Part shown: positions 22,281 to 34,745 of the stretch, one piece after another
Numbering within the stretch: position 1 is the stretch's first letter
Layout of the letters: each line of letters begins with the position of its first letter
DNA from: Balanoglossus misakiensis
Taxonomy: Eukaryota; Hemichordata
Length of the DNA stretch: 64,000 nt
Reading direction: 5' to 3'
Assembly: GCA_040954595.2 (NCBI GenBank)
Contig: CM082578.2
Span: forward strand, 5,952,001-6,016,000
The notes under the pieces: generated by a model
The model's database searches: none
What the model saw: the letters and a program-made list of their open reading frames with translations, nothing else
Told to the model about the DNA's origin: nothing
Made by a program: the position numbers and the translations under genes

Positions 22281-23264
22281 TATCCCAAGAAAGTGTTCAG
22301 AACTGCAGAAGTCTCACCGATCCTGGGGTCGTCGACAACCTTGCTCCGCACGTAAGTAACCTTTGACATTACAATGTTTGTTTGTGGTGTCTATTCTCAA
22401 CTGGTTCACTTTCTGAAACATTAAATCTTTATTATTTCCACGCCGCGCCGTAAAATGCTATGTTAAAACTACTCAAATAGTTTCTTCCCTAAAACTCTGC
22501 CTAAAGTTTATGTTCTAACTTGTCAAAAATGAAAACGTCAAGTTTAAAGAAAATGGTGAGGTCGAAGGTCAACCTGTGCGACAAAATTCATATTAGTATT
22601 CGTGCTGGATGTGAAATATGAACGTAGGTTTCAAGAAATAATTTCACATTTGAACAGTTTAAGTACCATTTGAATGTTGTAACCAATAGTAGATAAAACA
22701 TTATCTGTAAGAACTGCTTTCAAATTTTCTGAATTAAGAGTGATCACCGAACTACACGGGATTTCTTCATGGGAGTGGTTGAATCTGAATTCATGCAGGA
22801 TAAAGCAGAACATGCACATGTCGACAGAGTACAGCAGCATACTGCAGCAGACAACAATAAGTAAAATCCTTCGACGTCTCGCAGCTCTGTCTTTTACGTG
22901 GAGATATACCTTCCGATATATACTCAGAACTGCCGTGAACTCGTTCTACGTAGCCAAGAGTAAACGAGCACATGGGCCCATTTACTTTGGTGCATGTAAA
23001 GGTGCATGTGGTGAGTTGCTAGCGCTGACGATTTGCAGACGTATATTTGTAAGGCGATCTGTCATGTATGCGATGTTTTCAGCACACGACGCAATACGGG
23101 TCTACAAGTATCTACAGCAATAACGTGTCAGTGGTGTTAGGATCTACGACGGGCTGTGTTGGATCTAGCGGGTACCCCATGCAGCAGGCAAATTAGTGAA
23201 TGCTGTTACTTGAGGTGGTGTGTTTGTAAACAGTTTTACCATAGCAGTGGTATATTGGTGAGTG
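22281..23264. promoter_or_regulatory. Shared upstream region of MIC19-type and GEMIN2 genes
   Basis: 984 bp separate the two divergent start codons. The transcription start sites and 5' UTRs of both genes must lie here or be spliced from here. No clear TATA box precedes either ATG at a usual distance. A 127-codon open frame at 22740-23123 has no recognisable domain and is treated as chance. Promoter sharing is inferred from spacing only. Confidence 0.45.
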
Positions 23265-26200
23265 ATGGAATCTTTAATGGACCAAGCTCTTGAAGTTGAA
23301 CTAGGCAGTGAAGAATCTGAAATCGATGTAGGGGCTCCAACATCTGGACTTGAATACCTCCGTAGAGTCAGGTGTGTTACTGTATTTATGTGTGTTTGGG
23401 AGAGTATGTTTGTAATGTGAATACTGATCATTGATCCAGGCGATGGGACATTGTGAAAGTTATCACATTATGACATACTTTACATATGTCCATATGTGGT
23501 TCAAGTCTTTGAATGACTGTTTGATTGCACACTTTTTTCACATGACCACATGAAAATGTGTCATTGGCTAGATCTCGGCATTCCATGGTAACTGTGGCAA
23601 AGCTTACATAGGTGACCAGGGTACATTTAGCACTGTACTGTACAGCCACAGATTTTATTACCAGACCTAAGAAGTCATACTCACTCCTCATTCAATACTG
23701 TACAAATTGTTTTATAACACTAACAGTTTTGTTTTGTTTTTGTTTTTTATTTCTTTTGCAGAAAAGAAGCCCGGAAGTGTGAACAAGTTGTTGTGGCAAA
23801 TATTAATGTGGAGAATTTCAAAAACAGACAAACTGTCCGTGTATCTGATGTATGTGCATTCCTGTCTATATAATGCAATATTTATTGTTTGATGCAATGT
23901 AAAATATTGGGGTACTAATTGTGCCTTAGTACACATCATCAAGATTTTTATTTTGAAAAAAAAAATATCTAATCGTTTTCAAATTGGCTGTGGAAGAGCC
24001 ATAATCAAGACTAGCCCCTCATAATACAGTGGTGTTAAAGCGCCTAGCTCGTCTCACACACATGTTCCAGCTGTAGCCGCTGGTTACAGACGTTTGGTGA
24101 ACAGTCAATCCCATAAGGCAGTGCTCTGTCCCAACAACAGAGAAGATGGTGGCGACCATAATCTGTGTTGGAAATCGTGAAAAGACACCAGCTTGGGTGA
24201 AAAGGAGGGACAAAACCAGAATCTACTTATACGGTGCGCATGAAATATGGAAGGAAGCGAAGGCAGTCCACTATTTGAATGCATTGAACGGAAAATTTGC
24301 TGGCTATATGGGAAGTTACGCGCATGCGCATGAGACGATCTATTGCCTTTAATGTTCTGTCGGTCAATCTTGAAGGTGTCACCTTTCCATCTTGCAGGCG
24401 AGCGATCTGGAGGAGACACCACATGGGTTTGCAGCAATCTTAGAATGGCAACGATATCAGACTGCGTTCTTCTCCAAAGTGAGAGAAAAACTTACAAGAC
24501 ACCAGGCCAGATGCAGGATAGAGGATCCCAAATGTAGACTTTCACTGGTTGGTAGCAACAATGTTCATATGCGTGTTCAGTGTCACAGGTGTAGGGTGTG
24601 AACAAGGCAATTGTAGCTATGGGAGTACTGGTTTACATGGCTGTGAGGGCAGTTTCTTGACTGTGATGTCTGAGGTCATCTTGTGGAAAACTGCTATATG
24701 AAGCAATAGACCTAGCCCATGTTATGCCTCAACACACAAGTCGCCCATGAGCAGCCCACATTCACTGCAGGTTGGGCAACTTCTTGAAGTGTTCAGTGAC
24801 ATCTAGATGAACTTTGATATATCACAATAGAGACTGCCCTCATCATCATGTAAGTGATAAATGGCTGTAGAAGACTCTGCTAAGCACGAGTAGCTACCTG
24901 TGGTTAGGTCCATCAACTGCCACTTTGTTTACTCTTCATGTATTATTTTCACACAAAAAAATTTTTTTGCAGCCAAAATCCACAGAGGAAGAGTTATGGT
25001 GTAAATTTTGTTTTGGAGAAGAGTTCAATAACATCCGTCGTGGGCGGAATTCTGACACCACAACACTGCCGCAGGTCTCAGAGAATGTCAATGCAGGAAT
25101 ACCACCTTTACTTGGAATTATTGCTGCCTTGGATCAGGTACATTTTTTTTCATTCTCATATCGACAATCATGTTAAATTTACACAATGGAGAATTAAGTT
25201 ATTTTTTATAATTCACTTGTGTTCTGCCACCACTCCAAAGAGAAATTTGAAACTGTCAAGTTGCATGCATGTTTGTCCCAATGCAATGAAGTGATAAACA
25301 TAAAATGGAAATAAACTGCCTAGTTTTCTTTCTTGCATGTATACCATTGCTGATAATAAGATGCAACTGGGAAACTTCTTGAACAAATCTTGACATGTAA
25401 ATAATTATACCCATGTATGTCTATATCAATGTCACAACTTCTCCAGCATCTGTTGTTCGTATACAGTCAAACCTGTCTATAGTAGCCAGTCAAGGGACTT
25501 TCCCAAACTGGCCTTTATAGACAGGTGGTCTTTATAGACAGGTCGTACAGGGACTGTAACAAAGTGGCCACTATATAGAGGTGGTCACTAACACAGGTTT
25601 GACTATAACAGTAATGGTCAGCATGCACCATTTTATTCTAGAGTAGGCCCAGTTAGCATTTAGTTTTTGTATGTATGTTTTAAAGTAGAGCCAAGACAAC
25701 TCGAGAATTGCTTTTCGACCCAAAGTTTCATTCATCAAGGGCAAGTCTTCTCTTCTATCTTCACTTGTTCCCACACCAGGTGACAGTATGTCAGTTACTG
25801 GAGTACCACATCAGATGGTTCGGCATCTTGGGATTCTCAACCCGACAGGGAAGATGGTTGTACGCACTACTGCTGTGTCTGGAGAAACCCGTGTTGGCCG
25901 ACTCCATCGCTTGGCTGCGTGCCTTGGCTAGACACTGTGCTTCCATCAGAGCAAAGTTGGTTCCGGTACGTGTATGGCTCCCTTTTTTTGCTGTACTGTT
26001 AAAGGGAAGGGGTTGTTGCGCTGGCTTGGTGTCCCCCTTCCTTGATGAGAATACGAATACGTCCTCCCATACCCCAGAGCAAACCCCACTGCAGTCACCA
26101 CGACGTACTAGGATCTTCGGTTACTGTCATGCCCTGTCTATGCTACGGTTGGCTGCTTTGTGCATTATAAGAATTATCTAATTACAGGGATTTGTGGATG

Positions 26201-26472
26201 AATTGTAATGTTTATAGACAAACAAACGTGGCCGACGACCCCTTCACTTAAACCTAAAGAGTCAACTATAGGCAAATTTCTGGTTGACCCCTGTTTGACC
26301 TGTGCTGTCATGTTTGTGATAAACTCTTTTTTTTTTTTTTTTCTATTTTTTGATTTTTTTTTCACAGGGGAGAGACGAGGAGAGACTGACGGAACTGAAC
26401 TTGCTGATCTGCCTGGTAGCTAGATACTTCGATCAGACTGACCTGGCTGACAGGCCGTCACAGCAGACGTGA
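23265..26472 (+). CDS. GEMIN2: Gemin2 (SMN-interacting protein 1), six exons
   Basis: Coding exons are 23265-23371, 23762-23849, 24398-24547, 24973-25137, 25780-25965 and 26368-26472. They give 801 nt (266 aa plus stop), and all phases match. Gemin2 binds SMN and, inside the ring, the Sm proteins D1/D2/F/E/G, preparing Sm-core assembly on spliceosomal snRNAs in the cytoplasm. Family blocks are present in order: LEYLRRVR plus CEQVVVANI (N-terminal arm, about 29-50), [57 protein letters not shown], and [19 protein letters not shown] near the end. Length is close to the human protein (280 aa). Exon 3 uses a weak donor (CTG|GTTGGT), chosen because only it keeps frame with PKSTEEEL. All five introns are short (about 390-640 bp), and several hold transposon copies. 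Confidence 0.96.
23455..23640. repeat. Dispersed repeat family A, copy 2
   Basis: In GEMIN2 intron 1. It shares TTTACATATGTCCATAT, TGAAAATGTGTCATTGGCT, CCATGGTAACTGTGGC and AGGTGACC-like blocks, in the same order as 6960-7140. Confidence 0.7.
24038..24350. mobile_element. Short TIR transposon, copy 2 (reverse orientation)
   Basis: It matches the complement of 7815-8086 through CCATAAGGCA, TGTCCCAACAACA, AAGATGG.GGCGACCAT, GGGACAAAAC and ACGGTGCGCATGAAAT blocks. It also has a small extra segment before GCGCATGCGCATGAGACGATC. It lies in GEMIN2 intron 2 and ends 48 bp before exon 3. Confidence 0.75.
25459..25606. mobile_element. 148-bp TIR element in GEMIN2 intron 4
   Basis: The ends are TATACAGTCAAACCTGT and the near-complement ACAGGTTTGACTATA. 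Internal phased copies of GGTGGTCTTTATAGACAGGT-like blocks are present. No reading frame is seen. The TA at both borders would fit a Tc1/mariner-type MITE, which is an inference. Confidence 0.75.
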
Positions 26473-27066
26473 CAGAAATCGACAAGGCCATCACTGCTGA
26501 GATGATAAAAACGCTGGCATAGCAGTCAGACCATCACTGGGAATTTCACAACCACAACAACAACAAAATGTGGCTAATGGGACCATTACCGCAGATGCCG
26601 AAGACTTCAAAATCTTGGCTCCATCAGTTCCTGATAGAACGGTGACCCTACATAAAGACCCCCACATGCAAACAACGCAAAACACGTCTGTGTCTCTTCT
26701 TCAGTCGGAGCACTCGCACAGAAAAAGACTTTTGAAAGAAGAACAGGTTGAGGAGCAGAGAAAACACAATCAAAATACAATAATCTAATGTCACAGTATT
26801 TCGTACACCCAGTTTTATTTCATTGTACGGGTTTATTTGAATGATGTATAACAGTCAGTAAAGGTGAAAGAAACCAAGGTGATGTTCGGAGATGCAGGAA
26901 GTGAAAACAAATGTGTACAACTCAAAAACCACAGCAGGAAAGAAAGCGCAGGTACATGTAGTATAAATTGACAACTAATTATCTGGTGGGAGGTTATGTG
27001 AACTGTGCATCTTATAGTTGTTTCTAATGTAATTCTAATGAATGTGTGTGTGTGTGATACTGCTTT

Positions 27067-27077
27067 AATAAAATAAA
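27067..27077 (+). other. Polyadenylation signals for GEMIN2
   Basis: Two overlapping AATAAA hexamers about 600 bp after the stop codon. They define a 3' UTR of about 620 nt. Confidence 0.6.
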
Positions 27078-27099
27078 TTTGGCTCAATACATATCCATC

Positions 27100-29214
27100 A
27101 GAGTCATCTCACACATGAAATTGCTAGCAAGACCGTGAACGGCTGGATCCCCAGGGTTGTAACTTGTATTCTGTGTTACTGTACTGCCAGTTGATACTGC
27201 TTGAGATAATGTGTGCAGCATCTGAAATTGGTGGCAAATCCGTGAGCAGCTTGGTACATCGAACAAAAATACTGAAAACAGAGCTGAACGTTATAGATAG
27301 AGACTAGCGCCCTCAACGACCAACTTAAATATTTGTTTGGAATTCTTTTGACTGTCATTGAACTCATTGTAAAGTTGACATGTCTATGGAACAATATTGG
27401 TTGTCTTTGCAAATACTAGTGAAGTACAGTACTCGTGTCGTACCACAGATGTTTTGAATAAAACAATCTATTTTGTGAGATACCAACATTAGTCACTGGG
27501 GCTGACGTATGAGGAACATAATCCTGCAGTAATGCACAATTTATTATTTTATCTTTGAGGCATCACTCGAAATTTACATTTTCTTTGGGAAATTAGAGTG
27601 AAATTTCTTCACTTCTCCATCTTTCTGTATCTCAATGTTTTGTTGACTGCTTTTACTAGAACAACTGGTTAGTAATGGTACTGCAAAGCAACCCTCAAGT
27701 TCCCTCCCTCCCTCCTTCTCCCCAAACATACTATATCGCCACGTTCGCTTTTACTTTAAATAATTGCATACGGCAATATATCTATACCAATTCTGGTTTG
27801 AATACCTGGTAAGGTGGTTCCAATGGCAAGTTTAATATGGGAGACATATTAGAGAACACTAGCGATTGTTTTCTTTTGCTGGCAGCTTAAAAACCCAAGG
27901 TTTGGCTCTCGTCGAGCCGGGTTTTTCGCTGCGATGCAGTCTCCGAATATATTCTGTGAGGTGATCAAAATGGCCTACGGAGTCCTTGGCAACATTACCT
28001 GTCTTCAATGTAATTGTTTCATTTTATCGTTAAAAAGCGGAATATTATAACTGGGTAACTGGCTTGTACTTCATAATCTTTCAGGAATCCAACGCAAAGC
28101 GATCTCCATAATGTTCTCTGGTATAACTGCGACTTTTAGCTGCTTTGATCGCCGTTGTATCTTGATTCCGACAGCGTTCCAACGTATCTTTTTATTTTTT
28201 GGCAAGCGCCCTCACGCGCCTTATTCACGTGCCGTCGACGTCCCCTTCTTCGCTTATTCTCTGGACGCCTTTTAAAATACAATGTCTGTCAACGGCTTTT
28301 CTGATCAAATTAATGCACTCTAGCAGGGAACGTCTTCAGCGGGAAAGTTAATTACGAGCAGTGAGCCGTTTTTAAGCCAATGTATCGGAATTGTAACGTT
28401 TCAGCGTGTGCATATAAGCTTATCATGGCGTACACCAGCCTGACAAAGTCAGTTGGAAAATACCTGCTCGTTCAGCTCTCAGTCAAAACTGACGAAGCCC
28501 GCGGCAACCCATTTTTCAGACCTATATTTTGTTTTTGATCGGAATTAACACACGCATTTTCGTGGATACCGGCAAATGAACATTAAATGAGAATCCAGAA
28601 CTTTCATGAAGTAACTAAAGGTTCTAAGAGAAACAGAAGTGTACATATATAAAACTCGTCTGCGATATTGCGGTATGTGCCCCAGTGTCACTTAAATATT
28701 CAACGACATACGACCCATGGCTGGCGCTCCTAGCAAGAATCTTGGTGTATGTGCCTTTTACCTTCGAGCAACACACTCTTTAATTCCATTACAAATTTAC
28801 AGAACATGCACAGGTAAATTTCTGAAATGCACTTTCCTGGGTGATTCAAGAAACCACAGAAGAAACGTACTACATGTATGTAGTTCCTACCAAACAACAT
28901 ATTGGTCGTCTTCCTCGATCTATGAAGACGACGTACGCTTCTATGAAGTCAACAAGATCGGATTACGAAATGAGTGCCACGGCGTCTGTGTAACCGGGCG
29001 CGGCAAAGCCGTCTTTCTATACTGCATGGGCTCGATCAACCCACGCACTTTTTATGCCAGTGTTTCTTCGATCATATTAGCTTTATGCGTACATAGGCGA
29101 GACGTTGGGTTTCGAAAGATGAAGACAGCGTTGTTCTCTACGCCTCATTCAACCGTTGAAGCCGCCAATGTGTGCGATGGGTTTGTTTTTGTTTTGCTTT
29201 GCGTTGTGTTGCGT
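27100..29214. other. Intergenic, no gene seen
   Basis: No exon with family similarity is seen on either strand. A hairpin at about 27890-27926 (AAAAACCC...GGCTC-TCGTC-GAGCC-GGGTTTTT) stands out locally. The open frame starting at 28717 runs into the CTGT array and has no domain. Confidence 0.45.
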
Positions 29215-29250
29215 TGTGTTGTGTTGTGTTCGTTCGTTCGTTCGTTTGTT

Positions 29251-29317
<67 letters not shown>

Positions 29318-29350
29318 TTGTTTTTGTTTTGTTTGTTTTTTTGTTTGTTA
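29215..29350. repeat. Compound microsatellite (GTTC/GTTT/TCTG)n
   Basis: GTGTT, then CGTT, then about 15 TCTG units and GTTT units. It creates long artificial open frames in all three plus-strand frames. Confidence 0.95.
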
Positions 29351-31131
29351 CGACTTATGTGAAACCATACGTCATCGGATTGTCTGTCGACATACTCCTG
29401 CGAGCTGAGTCACAGAAGTGACAGTGCAGGGTAATGGAGTAATCATGACAACACGAATAATTGTGTTTATTTAAAAAACACGACTTCAGCACTTTTTCAC
29501 TTGTTGATGACACAGATGACCAGATGTTTCAATTTAACAGAGCAACAATATAATTTCAAACCATAAGGTCACACTTGTTCGGTCTGAAAGCTTCATATCA
29601 GTTGCGTGTGAAAGCTTGTCATTTTTGTATTGAGGAAGAGCTGTGACATCATTACAAAAACAGTGCGTTCTTTCGCCGTGAACGAATGTGTGAAAAGTCA
29701 GTTATTTGTGTGTATTTATCAGTCCATGTGTCCGTGTGTCTAGCGGTGATCGGGAAGACGTTCTTCAGAATAGCAAAGACGTCGCGGAATTTCCTTCACG
29801 GGAGATGTCAGTTATGCTGCGTTTGTAGAAGACCCGCGCGGCCGGCCGGCGAGTTCGACGCGCCGATACAGTGTATGCATAGGCACCGACAGTTGGATAC
29901 ACATTACATATACAAGAATGTCACCATATTGTGTTGTATGGTAGAGAAAAAAATGGAGAACAGTCCCGTGAGCGCATGAGCAACCCTAATAATCTACATA
30001 TTCCTGGAACGCTGCTGCGTTCATTTTCTTATTATTTACACAAGGTCACGTGACCAATGATTTACAGACCCTGTCAAAATCGGCCTTACCATGCACAAAA
30101 AGACTACACTGGCTCTTTGCCTGAAATATAGTGTATGCGATATCAAGTCATTGGTAAAATCTTCACAAGAGTATCTCTGAATCTTTCTTCGAGACCTCGT
30201 TCAGTTTCGTGTTGCGAGATTTATTTTCAGTTAAACTACATCAAAAATATCTAGAAGTTGATTATACAAAAATGAAAAAATACTCAGACATTAAAAAGGT
30301 TGTAGTAGTCTATGCATGACAAAACAGTCGCCATACACTGTAAATGAAATGGTGGGCATGTGCCTTTAAACTTTAACATGGTGGTGTACGTATACGCTGC
30401 CCTTCGGTGACGCTCCCAAGTAAGGACAATGTCAACATAGAGCGGCGAAACTACAGACGTCGATTTAAGCGGGGTACTGTGGCTATTGGCTAGGAAAAAA
30501 CAATTATCAGTGCCCGAACCAAACGTTAAACTGCATATAGATTAGGGCGAACTTGACGTTGAGGCCACCAAGCAGAAAATAAGAAAAATACTGAAAACAA
30601 CTCATCTCGACGGCTACTAAGATTGTCCAGTTGAGTTAGGTTTTAAATTGGCTAAATGAGAAGGACAAGGCGTTTGAGTAGGCAGCTAAGGGGCTGTGGG
30701 AAAGTCTAAGCGGAACCACGAAATTACCAAAGCGTAGTGCGGATCTTTTCGTGAAAATGGCGTGCGTGTGGTTTTGTGTTCGACTCAGACCAACTGTGAC
30801 CAAAATATGCGGTCCTCAGATGCGGTCCTCAGCCATGGACGTCTGCGGCTTTGTCAAGCAAAAAAATGAATTGTCATCCTTGCAAATTAATACATTAAGT
30901 GAAATACCGTTGCATTTTTAATGTCTCCATTTTAATATCCCCGCTGATGAAGAATATTCAGTGGCCCATAAAGAACGACACGAAACATATGAGGGGTGAC
31001 CGCCCTGGTGATATATATGGCCTTCATTGAACAATTCAATCAAATTTGTGTTTTCAAAATGAGCGATTTTTCAAGTAGATTTTGTGGATGTCAATTCGGG
31101 TTTACATTAGATGAAAGTCCCACGAATGGAT
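29351..31131. other. Intergenic, nothing recognised
   Basis: Both strands were read; no exon, RNA gene or clear repeat is seen. Confidence 0.4.
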
Positions 31132-31132
31132 A

Positions 31133-31190
<58 letters not shown>

Positions 31191-31210
31191 GGTGTTGTTG
31201 TTCTTTTAGA

Positions 31211-31289
<79 letters not shown>

Positions 31290-31290
31290 A
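31132..31290. repeat. Compound microsatellite (GAT)n and (TTG)n
   Basis: About 19 GAT units (31132-31189), a short spacer, and about 26 TTG units (31211-31290). Confidence 0.95.
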
Positions 31291-32192
31291 AAAATCAGAA
31301 GTAAGCATGTGGGTTAACGTCGATAGTTGCGACAAAAACGATTGAGTTGAGACAAGGTTTTGTTGACAGTATATATACAGTTTCGGAGTATTATAAAACA
31401 ATAATTGGTCATGTTAGATTACAGTTATTATTTTCTTAAACTCTTCCTTTAAAGGCACAAAATAAACAGTTAACTGTACTACACAAACATAAAATTTAAT
31501 CAAAAAAAGTTTCCATTAATACGTAGCCCTTTGTATATTAAAAAAGTATTTCCCAAGAAATATACACTTCAAATATGATGTCATGAATTCTATTAAGCTA
31601 CGTAACTGTCCATTTTAATGTATGCTGTGTATTTTAACATCAGAAAGCACCGGTGCATTCTGTCAATTTTTTGATGTTTTAACTTTGGTAATATCATGCA
31701 ACTGTCGATCTTATGAAATCATTTTCAACTTTAAAAATTCGAAGGAATAGTTAGTGGCCTATCTGGGCGAACGTGTTTTTAGTCCACTTTAGAACAATTT
31801 AATCAAACTTCAATCTTGTCAACAAGGAGCTGAAAATGACAGTATGTCTCCGGGAGAACCTCGGCGAGGTTTTCAGATCAGCGACCATGCCACTTGGCCA
31901 AAGAAATTGTCAAGTGCCACGATGAACCGTAACTTTTCACGTTTACTATTTGTTCAGGAGAATACATTGTCTCTACACTCTGACCTGATCGACATCATCT
32001 AATATGCAAGACATATTAGAGAAAGGAACATGGCCCCTCCACAAATGGAGGGGCACTATTCATATTTCATACTTAAGCAAGGAATGCATTAAAATATTGA
32101 AGAGCAGGCAGAGCATGCAGAAACGGGGAATATGTTTTTTCCTGCCTCATGCCTCTGTCAGAGCACTGATTACCCATGGCTCCGTTGTCCGG

Positions 32193-32193
32193 C

Positions 32194-32292
<99 letters not shown>

Positions 32293-32412
32293 TATTTCTT
32301 TCTTTCTTTCTTTATTCATTCATTCATTCATTCATTCATTCATTCATTCATTCATTCATTCATTCATTCATTCGTTCGTTCATTCATTCATTCATTCGTT
32401 CGTTCGTTCTTT
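32193..32412. repeat. Compound microsatellite (CTGT)n (TTTC)n (ATTC)n
   Basis: About 25 CTGT units, 4 TTTC units, then about 24 ATTC units with scattered CGTT variants. Confidence 0.95.
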
Positions 32413-34673
32413 CATTCCGACGGACACATTCTGGAATAGAAGAATGAATAGTAAAAGCAAACAGCTACCGAACCTGTAATGTTCTTATTAGCCTCGACGT
32501 TTTGCGTCCTATAAGATTTGAATAAAGCATATTAAAGTTTGTTTGCTAAGTTATTTACTTATTTATTTATGTATGTATTTATTTATATATATATATTTAT
32601 TTATTTATTTCTAAGTATGTATCTGCCAATGTATCTCTTGTCATTCTGTCTGTGTTTCTGTCTGCAATTCTCTTTGTATTATTGTTGGTTTGTTTGTTTA
32701 TCGGTTTGCTTGGTTGCTTGCATGACTAAAAGACGTAAGGTTGTTCATTCATCCGCACGTGGGCTTGCTTGTAACATATGAGAAAAAAAGCGTTTTAGTT
32801 CTATTTACCTCTCTCGTTGATTTGCTTTAATGTTAGAGATTTGAAGCCATTGCGATAATCCTGACGAGACTTTACTTTTAGGGTTAGGGTTTTCTGTGTG
32901 AACATAACACCCTCATTACATGGGTTCAACGGGCGGTGTTTTCGAAGAAGAGGCTGCAGCTTGTAGGATATTGAACCGACTTCCTAATGTCACTTGTATT
33001 TGACTTAGTACATGTGTAAAGTTTCCATACAAAGCGTATCCAACATGATTGAAGTTGCAAACCACTTTACTTTGCACGATTTGACCTCTTTTAACTTCAC
33101 AATTATTAACTGATTACTTTATCATAAATATCGCCTATGGCGGTCAGAAGACAAAATACTAGTGTTCCTTCGTCAGGCGAGGAAACCGTCCTGTCTCTGT
33201 GAGTTACTATTATGTGAATATTTTACCCTAAAGTAGGTCCAGCGTCTATAAAATCACTGCAAGAACGCGCATTCTACAAACTTGGAAGGCGACCCGAAAC
33301 GGATCGTGTAGCTCGATCAGAACGTCTTTTTTGGAAGGCGCGTATGCGTGTATTGTAGGGAAATATGTCATTGAGAGTTTGTACTATGGTTTGACTCATC
33401 TCCACTTTTTGGGGGCCTCGGGAGATCTGACAGACACACGTTCATGTCTGTATTGGAGCGTGAATACTAATCGGCTGTCGACTGAAATATGCACGTTTTC
33501 ATTCACTGTGAAAACGAGAACGAAGTGTATAACGGAAATTTGTTGGCCTGTAAACGTTTAACCGGATAGCTTTAACAAACAGTTTGTATGTCCCCATAAG
33601 GGAGCTGAAGTAAGTTGGCAAGCACTCCCAATCGGGGAGGTTCGAAGACCACGTGCGTCCCTAAGTGTCGGCCCAGCCAGTTTGCATTAGACCACAGCCC
33701 CTATAGAGAGACTGTGATCAGACGGATTACGCGCCGACAAAGAACTCGAGGAAACTCTTCTTTGCCCCCCCCCCCCCCACCTCTTTCTTCACTAGAGTGC
33801 AAATCACTATGGCAACGTAGAAAGTAGTACTCGAAGAAGACTTGGTCTCTATCTTAGCACGATTTCGCTCTTCATGCCATTTAACCCTCTTAAAACAGAC
33901 TGAATCATTTGCGGAATCATAGCCTGTTGAACTGAAATCTAATTTCTGAACCGTTGAATTTATAGGGACACGATAGACCATTCTGGTGCAATGATAGACT
34001 CAAAGCGGTATCTCCTGTCGAGCTTTGAAAGTACTGGGTATTAATCAAATAAAAATGAGACTCAAATATTTTATGTGCTTTAGATTCATCAGCGACTAGT
34101 GGATCACTGGGATCGAAAAAAAAATAGACAACTGTCTTTGGGGATAACAATCTCCCGGCATACTACCAGGTTATCTGACGGGCGAGATGATGAACCAGGC
34201 ATTCGACAAGTGGTTGATGACGTATACGCCAGCATGCACGATGTTCACGCATGCGCATTTCGCAGGCGCAGCGGAAGGCATTGTGGCGTCGTGACGCTAA
34301 CGGCTATATGTATACAAGACCTATGTGATGTCTTTCGACTTTCTTTTACATAACATTGTTGTGCGAGTCGTAGTTTCGACCGAGATAAAAATGGATTCTA
34401 AATGAGATTACGATTTTTGCTTCTGGACATCGCGGGAGCGATGCGATTCTTTGTGGGAGCAGAGTTCTCCGACTGCCTCCCTGCGGTGTACTTCGAGTTT
34501 CACCCCGGAGCAATCCTTGCCCAATTATCTCTCTGTCTTTGGGGCATTTCCTAAAAGGCGAAGACCCGTCTCTCTCTCTCTCTTTATTCCCGGATCTAGA
34601 ACTTCTAAAGTGTCGTTTTTTTGCTGGTCTGTGACTATTAACCGGGCGCTCCGAGTGCGTGTCCTTCTTTTTC

Positions 34674-34674
34674 T

Positions 34675-34744
<70 letters not shown>
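34674..34744. repeat. (GTT)n microsatellite
   Basis: About 23 GTT units. The 24-residue poly-Gln, poly-Thr or poly-Val open frames across it are artefacts of the repeat. Confidence 0.95.
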
Positions 34745-34745
34745 G

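Noticed and set aside
22740-23123. 127-codon open frame between MIC19 and GEMIN2
   Set aside because: No recognisable domain and atypical composition. It sits in the shared upstream region.
27904-27918. GGCTC-TCGTC-GAGCC hairpin, like a histone mRNA 3' stem-loop
   Set aside because: The histone element has a 6-bp stem, a 4-nt loop and fixed flanks; this has a 5-bp stem and 5-nt loop, and no histone gene lies upstream.
28717-29421. 234-codon open frame, plus strand
   Set aside because: The latter half is the CTGT array (SVCLSVCLS). The first half has no domain and no splice or start signals of note.
32004-32479. Long open frames in all plus-strand frames
   Set aside because: Produced by (CTGT)n and (ATTC)n, which have no stop codon in any frame.
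32878-32893. TTTAGGGTTAGGGTTTT, telomere-like
   Set aside because: Only two units; expected by chance or as a trace of repair.
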